A stretch of DNA of 64,000 nt from Polaribacter litorisediminis (GTDB taxonomy: Bacteria; Bacteroidota; Bacteroidia; Flavobacteriales; Flavobacteriaceae): assembly GCF_019968605.1 (NCBI RefSeq), contig NZ_CP082966.1, positions 1,785,001-1,849,000 on the forward strand. The letters are read 5' to 3'. Made by a program: the position numbers and the translations under genes. This document shows positions 44,880 to 53,949 of this stretch, in pieces; position 1 is the first letter of the stretch, and each line of letters starts with the position of its first letter. The notes under the pieces were generated by a model. The model was not told the origin of the DNA. It searched no databases and saw only the letters and a list, made by a program, of their open reading frames with translations.

Positions 44880-46868
44880 ATGGAATTTAAGCTAGTATCA
44901 GAATTCTCTCCCACAGGAGATCAACCACAAGCCATCAAAGAACTTTGTGAAGGAATCAAGTCAGGAGAAAGGTTTCAAACCTTATTGGGAGTAACCGGTT
45001 CAGGAAAAACATTTTCTATAGCAAATGTTGTCAAAGAAGTGAAAAAACCAACGTTGGTTTTGGCGCATAACAAAACATTAGCAGCCCAATTATATTCCGA
45101 ATTCAAACAATTTTTCCCGGAAAATGCGGTAGAATATTTCGTTTCTTATTACGATTATTATCAGCCGGAAGCCTACATTCCAGTTACTGGAACCTATATA
45201 GAAAAAGATTTATCGATTAATGAAGATATAGAGCGCTTGCGTTTAAGCACCACCTCTTCACTACTCTCTGGCAGAAGAGATGTATTAGTGGTGGCTTCGG
45301 TTTCTTGTTTATATGGAATTGGAAATCCCACCGAGTTTAAGAAAAATGTCATTCCCATTCAGGTTGGGCAAACACTCGCTCGCACCAAATTTTTACATCA
45401 ATTGGTACAAAGTTTGTATTCTAGAACCGAACACGAAATAAAAAGTGGGACTTTTAAAGTAAAAGGAGATGTGGTGACTATTTATCCTTCATATGGGGAT
45501 AATGGGTATCGTGTTCATTTTTTTGGTGATGAAATTGAAGAAATAGAAGCATTCGATTTAGAGAACAATGCCATTTTAGAAAACTTCGACGAACTTCATA
45601 TTTATCCTGCCAATTTGTTTGTGACCTCACCAGATGTGTTGCAAAATGCCATTCATCAAATTCAAGAAGATATGATGAAACAGGTCGATTATTTTAAAGA
45701 AATTGGCAAACATTTAGAGGCAAAACGTTTAAAAGAACGCACAGAATTTGATTTAGAAATGATTCGAGAATTAGGTTATTGCTCTGGTATTGAAAACTAT
45801 TCTCGTTATTTAGACGGCAGAGAACCTGGTACAAGACCGTTCTGTTTGTTAGATTATTTTCCTGATGATTATTTAATGGTGATTGATGAAAGCCATGTAA
45901 CGGTTCCGCAAACCCACGCGATGTATGGCGGCGATAGAAGTAGAAAAGAAAACTTGGTAGAATACGGATTCCGTTTGCCTGCTGCGATGGATAACCGACC
46001 TTTAAAATTTGATGAATTTGAAGCTTTGCAAAGGCAAACTATTTTTGTTTCTGCAACGCCTGCTGATTACGAGTTGCAAAAAACGGAAGGTATTTTTGTA
46101 GAACAAGTTATTAGACCTACGGGATTGCTGGATCCTATCATTGAAATTAGACCGAGTTTAAATCAAATTGATGATTTAATTGAAGAAATACAAATTAGAG
46201 TAGAAAAAGACGAACGTACTTTGGTGACGACGTTAACCAAAAGAATGGCAGAAGAACTCACTAAATATTTAACAAAAGTTGCCATTCGTTGTAGATACAT
46301 TCATTCTGATGTAGATACTTTAGAGCGGGTAGAAATTATGCAAGATTTACGGAAAGGTTTGTTTGATGTTCTCATTGGTGTAAATCTTTTGCGTGAAGGT
46401 TTAGATTTACCAGAGGTTTCTTTAGTGGCCATTTTAGATGCCGATAAGGAAGGTTTTTTAAGAAGTCACCGATCCATAACACAAACCGTGGGTAGAGCTG
46501 CAAGAAACGTAAATGGACTCGCTATTTTATATGCTGATAAAATAACCAATAGCATGCAAAAAACCATTGATGAGACGGATAGACGTAGAGAAAAACAAAT
46601 TGCCTATAATACCAAAAACAACATTACTCCTACTCAAATTAATAAACGAATTGAAGATACGTTAACGAAATCTGCCGTTTCTAGCTATCATTATGACAAT
46701 GCTAAACAAGTGGCTGCAGAGCAAGATTTACAATATTTACCGAAAGAAGAAATAGAAAAACGAATTAGAACGAAACGCAAAGAAATGGAAGCTGCCGCCA
46801 AACAATTAGATTTTATTGTGGCTGCTAAATTAAGAGATGAGATCGCTGTTTTAAAAGAAAAAGTATAA
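44880..46868 (+). CDS. uvrB: Excinuclease ABC subunit B
   Basis: UvrB is the damage-verification helicase of nucleotide excision repair. The ATG at 44880 (MEFKLVSEFSPTGDQPQAI) is used because it matches the family start; an upstream frame adds 15 residues. The 662-aa protein has Walker A GVTGSGKT, the beta-hairpin region (SYYDYYQPEAYIP), the DESHVTVPQ Walker B, and GRAARN of the helicase domain. The UVR motif at the C-terminus (AAAKQLDFIVAAKLRDEI) interacts with UvrC. It is divergent from alkB, another repair gene, across 86 bases. Confidence 0.97.
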   Translation: MEFKLVSEFSPTGDQPQAIKELCEGIKSGERFQTLLGVTGSGKTFSIANVVKEVKKPTLVLAHNKTLAAQLYSEFKQFFPENAVEYFVSYYDYYQPEAYIPVTGTYIEKDLSINEDIERLRLSTTSSLLSGRRDVLVVASVSCLYGIGNPTEFKKNVIPIQVGQTLARTKFLHQLVQSLYSRTEHEIKSGTFKVKGDVVTIYPSYGDNGYRVHFFGDEIEEIEAFDLENNAILENFDELHIYPANLFVTSPDVLQNAIHQIQEDMMKQVDYFKEIGKHLEAKRLKERTEFDLEMIRELGYCSGIENYSRYLDGREPGTRPFCLLDYFPDDYLMVIDESHVTVPQTHAMYGGDRSRKENLVEYGFRLPAAMDNRPLKFDEFEALQRQTIFVSATPADYELQKTEGIFVEQVIRPTGLLDPIIEIRPSLNQIDDLIEEIQIRVEKDERTLVTTLTKRMAEELTKYLTKVAIRCRYIHSDVDTLERVEIMQDLRKGLFDVLIGVNLLREGLDLPEVSLVAILDADKEGFLRSHRSITQTVGRAARNVNGLAILYADKITNSMQKTIDETDRRREKQIAYNTKNNITPTQINKRIEDTLTKSAVSSYHYDNAKQVAAEQDLQYLPKEEIEKRIRTKRKEMEAAAKQLDFIVAAKLRDEIAVLKEKV

Positions 46869-46935
46869 TTTTTTGTAGTCGTTTAGAGAACTGAATGTAA
46901 AAATAAAGTCGATAAATATTCTTATAAAAAATCAT

Positions 46936-47157
46936 TGTTGTCCGATAAAAGATAAAAAAGACCGCTTTCGCTGTTAGAATAAAGAACAAAGACTTGAATG
47001 TAACTAACTGAAAAACAATATTATTATGATTTTAAATTTTTCGATACATCATAAATTCTAAAGCGGTTTTAAAAGCAAGGTATGCTACTTTAAAGGCTCT
47101 TCAAAATCAATATTATCAATACTTTAAAACACTTTAGCTAATTTTAATCGGACAACA
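46936..47157. mobile_element. Candidate MITE or IS remnant with 11-bp terminal inverted repeats
   Basis: The 222-bp stretch starts TGTTGTCCGAT and ends ATCGGACAACA, a perfect 11-bp inverted repeat that continues with one mismatch. It contains a second pair (ACCGCTTT / AAAGCGGT). There is no ORF. The ends resemble those of IS elements common in this group, but that is from memory, and a target duplication is not obvious. Confidence 0.5.
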
Positions 47158-47185
47158 CTAATAAAAAATATAAAAATTACAAATC

Positions 47186-47377
47186 ATGAAAACCACTAAA
47201 ACACCAAACTTTTTTATACTCATGATTTCTTTGGTGCTAGGGCGTGCATTGTTTAATCAGTTCAACTTTGAACAAATGCAGTTTGAAAACAATGCATTGG
47301 CAGCTGTTTATAGCATCACTTTTGTATTGAGTGTCTACTTTTTAGTTAAGGATTGGAGAAAAACTCCAAAAAAATAG
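47186..47377 (+). CDS. Small membrane protein (63 aa), unknown
   Basis: The product has two hydrophobic segments: NFFILMISLVLGRALF (about residues 9-24) and LAAVYSITFVLSVYFLV (about 38-54). The end is basic (KDWRKTPKK). It starts 28 bases after the MITE-like element. No family is recognised. Confidence 0.45.
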   Translation: MKTTKTPNFFILMISLVLGRALFNQFNFEQMQFENNALAAVYSITFVLSVYFLVKDWRKTPKK

Positions 47378-47530
47378 CGTTCATTTCGTTAGAATCGTCT
47401 AAAAAAAATTGAAATCCCCATTATTTCATTTTACAATCTTCATTTATATTGGATTAAATTTATGGGTACGGTAAAGAAACTCCTATCTATTTAATGTTAT
47501 CATAATAAAAAAATGATACAATGCACAAAG

Positions 47531-47562
47531 TTTGGCTCTAGGCAAGCATTTTTATAACTTTG
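47531..47562 (+). promoter_or_regulatory. Strong predicted Bacteroidota-type promoter
   Basis: TTTG at 47531-47534 and TAACTTTG at 47555-47562 are separated by exactly 20 bases, an excellent match. The mRNA would start near 47568, leaving a leader of about 220 bases before the GNAT gene at 47789. A 36-codon frame (47567-47674) begins at that point. Confidence 0.65.
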
Positions 47563-47788
47563 CATCATGAAAGTTAGGATACATACATTGCGTAACTTTA
47601 GAATATTTAATTTCAATTTTTTGGTTTTTAGAAATCAATCTGAAAAATTTATTCCTCCTCATCGGTTTTTTTAAACACTTTACACCCAAATTTTATTTTT
47701 TCTTTGTAGAAGTTTTACTTCAACTTAAAAATAACGGTGCCTTCTCGCCTCCTAAATTATCAGTATTCTATAAAACAATTTATACATT

Positions 47789-48232
47789 ATGACGATTAAT
47801 ACCTTTGATGCCTTTAACAGGATGTCATTTTTAACAATCAATAGAATTACCAAATTTTTACATGAACATTTAGAAGATTGTAAAGATGATAAAACTGCTA
47901 TACGGCAATCATTATTATATGCAGCAAAAGAGATTCCTAGTTTAGGTGGTTTTACATTTATCGCAACAGAAAATGATAACATCGTTGGTGCTCTTGTTGT
48001 TAATAAAACGGGCATGAAAGCGTATCAATCAGAAAATCTCATAGTGTATTTGGCGATTCATAAAGATTATAGAAATAAAGGTATGGGATCAAAGTTAATA
48101 AAAGAAGCTGTAAACTATTGTAATGGTAATGTTACACTTCAAATCAATAAAGAAAGTTCAGCAATTAAAGTATTTGAAAAAAGCGGATTTACTTCCGAGA
48201 AAATTCAAATGACATTACACAAAGATGAATAA
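47789..48232 (+). CDS. GNAT family N-acetyltransferase
   Basis: The 147-aa protein has the GNAT fold. The acetyl-CoA pyrophosphate loop is in IHKDYRNKGMGSKLIKEA (R-x-K-G-x-G), preceded by LIVYLAIH. The final strand SSAIKVFEKSGFTSEKIQ is typical of N-terminal or small-molecule acetyltransferases. It lies 42 bases before proC on the same strand. The substrate is unknown. Confidence 0.9.
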   Translation: MTINTFDAFNRMSFLTINRITKFLHEHLEDCKDDKTAIRQSLLYAAKEIPSLGGFTFIATENDNIVGALVVNKTGMKAYQSENLIVYLAIHKDYRNKGMGSKLIKEAVNYCNGNVTLQINKESSAIKVFEKSGFTSEKIQMTLHKDE

Positions 48233-48274
48233 AAAAATTAGTGTTCATAATAACAATCATTTAATCAGAAAAAT

Positions 48275-49081
48275 ATGAAAATTTTAGTAATTGGTGCCGG
48301 AAACATGGGACTTACCTATGCAGAAGGAATGTCTAAATCGAAGTTGTTAAAGAAGAAAAATATCATGGTTTTGGATAACTCTGAAAAAAAGTTGGAGGAA
48401 CTCAATGAAATAAATCATTTTGATGCTTTTAAAGAATTAGAAGACTGTGTGCCTGAGGCAGATATTATCTTTATTGCTGTAAAACCGTATCATGCAGAGA
48501 ACTTATTTAAAGCTTTAAAACCATTTTCTAAACCTGGCCAAGTTTTAGTATCAATTATGGCAGGTGTAAACATAGAAAACATCAAAAAATATTCTGGTTT
48601 AAATAAAATAGTAAGAGCGATGCCTAATTTACCTGCGCAAATAGGAAAAGGACTTACCTCTTATGTTACGTCGAAAGAAGTTTCTAGAATAGAAAAATTA
48701 ACGATAGAAAGTTTGTTAGACACCACTGGAAAATCGATGGAAGTAGATACCGAAAAATTTATTGATGCCTCTACAGGAATTTCTGGTAGTGGCCCAGCCT
48801 ATGTTTTTTACTTTATGCAAAGTATGATGGAAGCTGCACTGCAAATGGGTTTCTCTAAAAAAGATTCTACAGTTTTAGTAAGTCAAACATTTACAGGTGC
48901 GGTAGAATTATTCAATCAATCTAACTTATCACCAAATTCTTGGATGGAAAAAGTAGCCTCTAAAGGTGGTACTACACGTGCCGCCCTCGATTCTATGGAA
49001 GACAACAATGTAAACGAATTAATAAAAGATGCCGCTTTTGCTGCTTTTAACAGAGCTGTAGAATTGGGTAAAGAACATTAA
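48275..49081 (+). CDS. proC: Pyrroline-5-carboxylate reductase
   Basis: The enzyme makes proline from pyrroline-5-carboxylate using NAD(P)H. The 268-aa length is typical. Residues 1-10 hold the dinucleotide-binding GAGNMG. The catalytic helix is GISGSGPAYVFYFMQSM, and the C-terminal KGGTTRAALDSM is diagnostic. proC, proB and proA form one operon covering the whole route from glutamate. Confidence 0.97.
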   Translation: MKILVIGAGNMGLTYAEGMSKSKLLKKKNIMVLDNSEKKLEELNEINHFDAFKELEDCVPEADIIFIAVKPYHAENLFKALKPFSKPGQVLVSIMAGVNIENIKKYSGLNKIVRAMPNLPAQIGKGLTSYVTSKEVSRIEKLTIESLLDTTGKSMEVDTEKFIDASTGISGSGPAYVFYFMQSMMEAALQMGFSKKDSTVLVSQTFTGAVELFNQSNLSPNSWMEKVASKGGTTRAALDSMEDNNVNELIKDAAFAAFNRAVELGKEH

Positions 49082-49083
49082 GA

Positions 49084-49854
49084 ATGCACAAAGAAAGAAT
49101 TGTAATAAAAGTAGGAACCAACGTAATGACCAACAAGGATAACAGAATTGTTAGACCGGTTTTAAGACGTTTGGTAAAACAAGTAGCCGAATTATACGAA
49201 CGCGATATTATATGTATCTTAGTTTCATCGGGCTCTGTTATTGCCGGAAAAGAGGTTTTAGGAGAATCTTCCATCGAAAATGAAACTCAAAGAAGACAGG
49301 TATATTCTGCCATTGGGCAGCCTAGAATGATGCGTCATTATTATAATATTTTTAATGACTACGGCATGAAATGTGCTCAAGTGTTGCCAACCAAAAGAGA
49401 TTTTTCTCCAGGTATTCATCGCCAAAATATGATTAATTGTTGCGAAGGACTTTTGTCTGAAGGGGTGATACCGATTGCTAATGAAGATGATGCCGTTTCG
49501 GTAACCATGTCTATGTTTTCGGATAATGATGAGTTGGCGAGTTTAATTGCACAATTAATTAACGCAGATAAATTGATTATTTTAACAGATATTGATGGTT
49601 TATATACTGGGCATCCTGATGCAGAAAGTAGCGATTTAATTAGCAATGTAAACCCTAATGAAGACTTAGATAAATACATACAAGATACCAATAAAAAACC
49701 TGGTGAAGGACGAGGCGGAATGGGGTCTAAATTAGATTATGCGCAAGAGGCCGCATCCCATAATATTCCTACATTTATAGCCAACGGAAAAAGAGATAAT
49801 ACCATTATTGATATTATAGACGGGAAGTCTGTAGGTACCAAAGTGTCACTTTAA
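49084..49854 (+). CDS. proB: Glutamate 5-kinase without PUA domain
   Basis: This is the first enzyme of proline synthesis. The 256-aa protein comprises only the amino-acid kinase domain (KVGTNVMTNKDN, SSGSVIAGKEVL, DNDELASLIAQL, LTDIDGLYTGHP and RGGMGSKLDYA). The C-terminal PUA domain of the proteobacterial enzyme is absent, as in a number of other phyla. It starts 2 bases after proC and is 10 bases from proA. Confidence 0.95.
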   Translation: MHKERIVIKVGTNVMTNKDNRIVRPVLRRLVKQVAELYERDIICILVSSGSVIAGKEVLGESSIENETQRRQVYSAIGQPRMMRHYYNIFNDYGMKCAQVLPTKRDFSPGIHRQNMINCCEGLLSEGVIPIANEDDAVSVTMSMFSDNDELASLIAQLINADKLIILTDIDGLYTGHPDAESSDLISNVNPNEDLDKYIQDTNKKPGEGRGGMGSKLDYAQEAASHNIPTFIANGKRDNTIIDIIDGKSVGTKVSL

Positions 49855-49864
49855 AATTTATACA

Positions 49865-51064
49865 ATGAAGTTACTAGATACAAACTTAAAAAATAACGTT
49901 TTAGCAAGCATGACGAAGATTCTTGATACACATCGAGAAGCCTTGTTAGAAGCCAACCAAAAGGATTTGGATGCTTTTCAAAAAGAAGACCAAGCGATGT
50001 ATGATCGTTTGATTTTAAATAATAAAAAAATTGATGGTATGATTACGGCTATCAACGAAGTAAAAGCACAAGAAGACCCTGTAAATCAAATTATTAGTGA
50101 CAAGCATTTAGAAAACGGCTTGCAAGTTACCAACAGAACTGCTCCTTTTGGTACCATTATGATTATTTACGAATCGAGACCCGATGTAACGATTGAAGCC
50201 GCTGTTTTGGCCTTTAAAGCAAACAATAAAATTCTTTTAAAAGGTGGAAAAGAAGCTATTTTCAGCAATCAATTATTGGTTGAGTTTTGGCACAAAGCTT
50301 TATCCGAAAATAATCTTAGTACCGATTATATAAAGCTCATGCAATTGAACCGAACTGAAACACAAGCCTTTTTAAAAAACCCAACCGAACCGTTAGATTT
50401 AATTGTTCCTAGAGGTGGCGAGCGTTTAATTAGTTTTGTAAAAGAGCATGCTACGTGTGCTGTGTTAATTAGCGGAAGAGGTAATAATTTTTTATATGTG
50501 GATGCACAGGTCGATTGGCATCAAGCGCTTAGCGTAATTATCAATGCAAAAACTGATAAAATATCTGCTTGTAATGCGTTGGATAAAATTTTAATCAACA
50601 AAAAAATTGAAAATTACGAAGCAAAGTTACTAGAATTGCAAAGTGTTTTAAAAGAGAAAAATGTCTCTATTTTGGTAGACGCAGACAGTAAAAAAGTACT
50701 AAAAGATGAAACCCTCATCATCGATAAAAATATTTGGAAAGAAGAGTTCTTAGCCCTGAAATGTTGCATTGGTTCTGTGGATGATCTAAACGAAGCGATT
50801 GAAATGATTAATGAGAATTCTGGTGGACATTCAGCAGCAATCATGACCAAAAATGATGACAATGCTTATAATTTTATGCAACAAGTAGATTGTGCTGCGG
50901 TGTATAAAAATGCCTCTACTCGTTTTACTGATGGCGGACAGTTAGGTGTTGGTGCAGAATTGGCTATTAGTACCGACAAGTTGCACCATAGAGGCCCTTT
51001 AGGTTTAAAAGAATTAGTAACTAATAAATACTATATTTTTGGTGAAGGCCAAATTCGCGGATAG
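49865..51064 (+). CDS. proA: Glutamate-5-semialdehyde dehydrogenase
   Basis: ProA reduces glutamyl-5-phosphate with NADPH. The 399-aa protein belongs to the aldehyde-dehydrogenase fold, with APFGTIMIIYESRPDVT and ILLKGGKEAIFSNQ. The catalytic Cys lies in TDKISACNALDKILIN, and the end has STRFTDGGQLGVGAELAIST. It is last in the proC-proB-proA operon and is followed by a terminator hairpin. Confidence 0.97.
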   Translation: MKLLDTNLKNNVLASMTKILDTHREALLEANQKDLDAFQKEDQAMYDRLILNNKKIDGMITAINEVKAQEDPVNQIISDKHLENGLQVTNRTAPFGTIMIIYESRPDVTIEAAVLAFKANNKILLKGGKEAIFSNQLLVEFWHKALSENNLSTDYIKLMQLNRTETQAFLKNPTEPLDLIVPRGGERLISFVKEHATCAVLISGRGNNFLYVDAQVDWHQALSVIINAKTDKISACNALDKILINKKIENYEAKLLELQSVLKEKNVSILVDADSKKVLKDETLIIDKNIWKEEFLALKCCIGSVDDLNEAIEMINENSGGHSAAIMTKNDDNAYNFMQQVDCAAVYKNASTRFTDGGQLGVGAELAISTDKLHHRGPLGLKELVTNKYYIFGEGQIRG

Positions 51065-51097
51065 TTTTCATCCATATTTTTTTTAGTTTATTTTATC

Positions 51098-51147
51098 AAT
51101 TCGAGTGGTTCTGCTTTTAGTGAGCGCCACTCGAATTTATTTTTTTA
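51098..51147 (+). terminator. Terminator of the proCBA operon
   Basis: AATTCGAGTGG pairs with CCACTCGAATT (11 bp, 18-base loop), followed by a T-rich tail. Confidence 0.75.
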
Positions 51148-51221
51148 AAAAGCTCATAAGTTTACGGTTTTAGTGGGTTTACATAGAACTACTAATTCCA
51201 AATTGGAGTGTCTACCTTTGA

Positions 51222-51720
51222 TGTGATGTACTTTTCGAACTCGTTGGAGGAATCGATATAGTACAATCATATTTACATGACATTGGGATTAAAGATATTG
51301 CGATAGTTCATACCGAAATTGCAATGCAGGCTAAATGGAAAAATCAATACGAAAACTGGACAACTACAAAGGCTGCAAATCAAACTTGACAACTGTTCTT
51401 TGAAAACACAAACAATATATTAAGTACTAAAAGTTTTAACTTTCTTCTGAATGTTTTAAAAAGAACCCAAACAGATAAAAAAAGCATCAGAGGATTTATT
51501 GCCAAAAGAAACTATTGTAGCCCATAAGACTGGCCATTCAGGAAAAAATAATCATGGTTTAACAGGGGCTGTAAATAATATAGGAATAGTGTTTTTAACA
51601 GATGATTCTTACTTCTATCTAAGTGTTTTTGTATGTGATTCTAAAGAAAATGATAAAACAAATCAAAATATTATTGTTAAAATAGCAAAAATAACTTGGG
51701 ACTATTTTAAAACTAACTAA
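51222..51720 (+). pseudogene. Class A (subclass A2-like) beta-lactamase, 5'-truncated with a stop and a frameshift
   Basis: Reading from the TGT at 51222, the frame gives CDVLFELVGGIDIVQSYL, then GIKDIAIVHTE and WKNQYENWTTTKAANQT, followed by a TGA (about 51388). The frame then continues as LFFENTNNILSTKSFNFLL, then needs a +1 shift near 51500 to read LPKETIVAHKTGHSG. The KTG box and the final IVKIAKITWDYF match CfxA/PER-type class A enzymes. The N-terminal half, with the catalytic Ser-x-x-Lys, is absent, because a TGA precedes 51222. It is dead. Confidence 0.85.
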
Positions 51721-52173
51721 ACAACCTACAATTCTATCGGACGCCTCCGCTAAAAATTAGCCGAAAGTCTTAGGGAACCTTCACACTAGCAAAGGCTGCA
51801 CTTAGTTTTATCAGAAAATAATAGATTATTAATATAATTGAAGTTTAGACTTCAGCGTATTTACTAATCTTTATGCTCCCTTTTATTCTTGCTGATTATT
51901 TTATCAAATTTATGAAAGGACCAACTTAAGCCATCTATAATTAATTTCTAGTTCTAGCGAATTTTCTATTAGATTTTTATTTGCTAAATTTACGCTCAAT
52001 CAACATAAAAAACTATATGATAAACACATAAAGCGTAACGCAATAGAGATTGCTGAAAAAGAGTATTTGAACTAAAAACACCCATGTTCAAACAGCGCAT
52101 TTGATTTTTTACCGAAACGAAAGTGAACGCAGAAAAAAGCAAAAGATTTATTTTTTAACACTCAAAACAAAAA
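51721..52173. other. Intergenic stretch between the beta-lactamase remnant and the SMC operon
   Basis: These 453 bases hold no clear gene. They include the promoter side of the SMC/Toprim operon, but no strong TAnnTTTG box was found right upstream of 52174. Confidence 0.4.
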
Positions 52174-53370
52174 ATGAATACCTTCAATGACATAAAAGAA
52201 TTAGTTACTTCTTTGAAAAGAGAGGAAAAACTAATATCTGAAATGTTTAGTAAAAGAAAATCCATTGATTACAGGTTAAGTGATGCGTTAGAACTTGTTG
52301 ATTATGAAGAAAGTCGTATTGATTTATTAATACAAAAATCTGTCATAAGAGAAAATGGTGGTCTATTAGAACTTGATAGTCAATTTTTGGAGTTTTTTGA
52401 ACAAGTTCTTTCTGTTAGTGAAGAAATCAACCTCTCTTATATTGATGAAAACATTAAAAATATTAAAGAAAATATAGGTTATTTCTTAAATGAAAATAAC
52501 GAAACTAGAAAATATAGTTATCTAAGACTTATCAAAAAGACGTTTCGAAATATGGGACTTATCACACTACGAAGTGTAGTTGATTTAAGACGAAATATAG
52601 AAAACACTTTTAAAAATGAATCGAATTACAAAAACAAACAATTAAAGTTAAAAAATCTTGATGAAAAAAGAACATTAGTAACCAACTTGATACAACAAAC
52701 ATTGGCACTTATTAATCAGGAAGAAATAACTTTTTTTAATAGAGCATTAGATGAAGAATTAAATAGAATTATTATTTCATTAAAACATCAGTTAGGGGAA
52801 TGCTCACATAATTTAATTGAAATAGAAAAACAGATCATTGATTATCTAAATCAAATAAAACAGCAAGGAAAGTTTTTAGAAAAATTACGAAAATTAAAAT
52901 ATTTGAAAGATAATTTCACGATCGAAGCAGAAACTGACATTAGAAAAATAATATCAAACAAAAATCAAGTAATTTTTGAAACAAGAACAAACCAATCTTT
53001 AAATTTATCCATTAATTTTCTTAGAGAAAATGAAAAAGCTTTTGAATCCATTAAAAAAATTGCTAAAAAGCATAAAAATAGATTACACTTCAAACCAGAA
53101 ATAGCAGATCGTATTTCTACGGAAAACCTTGCCAATAATACTGAGGAAGAAATAATGATAAACTTAGACGAAATTCGAAATCGTTTCGTTGCTACAAGTG
53201 ATAATTTATTCAATTTTATTTTAAATTATGATTTTAATAAAGAGGTAGATTTTAATGAACGCGTAACAATATTCTGTCAAATCGTTTCTCAATATGAGCA
53301 AGAATTAACAATAAAAGACAATTTCAACATTACCAATGGTATCGAATACGCTATGGTATTTTCAAAATAA
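52174..53370 (+). CDS. jetA: Wadjet JetA / MksF-like kleisin-type subunit
   Basis: The 398-aa protein is first of a four-gene operon whose later members are an SMC-like ATPase and a Toprim protein. It is rich in charged helices and coiled coil (about residues 150-290). The first 60 residues could fold as a winged helix. This matches the size and position of the kleisin JetA/MksF that bridges the SMC dimer. The assignment comes mostly from operon position, since the family evolves fast. The next gene starts 6 bases after the stop codon. Confidence 0.7.
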   Translation: MNTFNDIKELVTSLKREEKLISEMFSKRKSIDYRLSDALELVDYEESRIDLLIQKSVIRENGGLLELDSQFLEFFEQVLSVSEEINLSYIDENIKNIKENIGYFLNENNETRKYSYLRLIKKTFRNMGLITLRSVVDLRRNIENTFKNESNYKNKQLKLKNLDEKRTLVTNLIQQTLALINQEEITFFNRALDEELNRIIISLKHQLGECSHNLIEIEKQIIDYLNQIKQQGKFLEKLRKLKYLKDNFTIEAETDIRKIISNKNQVIFETRTNQSLNLSINFLRENEKAFESIKKIAKKHKNRLHFKPEIADRISTENLANNTEEEIMINLDEIRNRFVATSDNLFNFILNYDFNKEVDFNERVTIFCQIVSQYEQELTIKDNFNITNGIEYAMVFSK

Positions 53371-53376
53371 ATTTTA

Positions 53377-53949
53377 ATGATTACAAAATATACATCAGAA
53401 ATATTTGACGTGCTTCGAAAAGGACAATTTATATGCTCAAATAGTCCGGACAATGAAATTCAAAAACTTTATAAGGTTTTAGAAGATGATCAAACTTTTG
53501 AAGATTTATACGAATACTTTTATCAAATCAACTACATCTTAGAACTAGGCAATGAATATTTCTATTTCAGTCGCATAGAAAATAATACTGATTTAGATAG
53601 AAAACTAGAAAAAGCATTTCATTGGATTGATATCTTAGATTTTTTTAAAACTTATGATTCTTCTTTTGATGTAGGTTTTCGATTTTCACCATCAGAAATC
53701 GTTAATCAACTAAAAAACAATGCAGATTTAAAAAACAAATTAGAAAAATTTAAAAAAATAAGTGTTGACAAAAAAAGTTACTCTGATAGCATAAAAAAAA
53801 TAATAGAAAAACTTGAAAAAGATAATTTTATTACATTAGAGAATGAGATTTCAGAAACGTATAAAGTACTTACTTCATTAAATTACTTAAAAGACATGAT
53901 AACAACTATTAATATTCCTGAAGAAATAGAAAATGAGATACCTGAATAA
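53377..53949 (+). CDS. jetB: Wadjet JetB / MksE-like subunit
   Basis: The 190-aa acidic helical protein fits the small KITE-type subunit (JetB/MksE), which binds the kleisin. Two helices around 30-70 (TFEDLYEYFYQINYILELGNEYFYF) suggest tandem winged helices. It overlaps the SMC gene by 17 bases, so the two are coupled. The role is inferred from order and size. Confidence 0.68.
   Translation: MITKYTSEIFDVLRKGQFICSNSPDNEIQKLYKVLEDDQTFEDLYEYFYQINYILELGNEYFYFSRIENNTDLDRKLEKAFHWIDILDFFKTYDSSFDVGFRFSPSEIVNQLKNNADLKNKLEKFKKISVDKKSYSDSIKKIIEKLEKDNFITLENEISETYKVLTSLNYLKDMITTINIPEEIENEIPE

Noticed and set aside
47567..47674. 36-codon frame starting at the predicted transcript start
   Set aside because: Kept only as part of the leader finding; nothing beyond promoter position supports translation.
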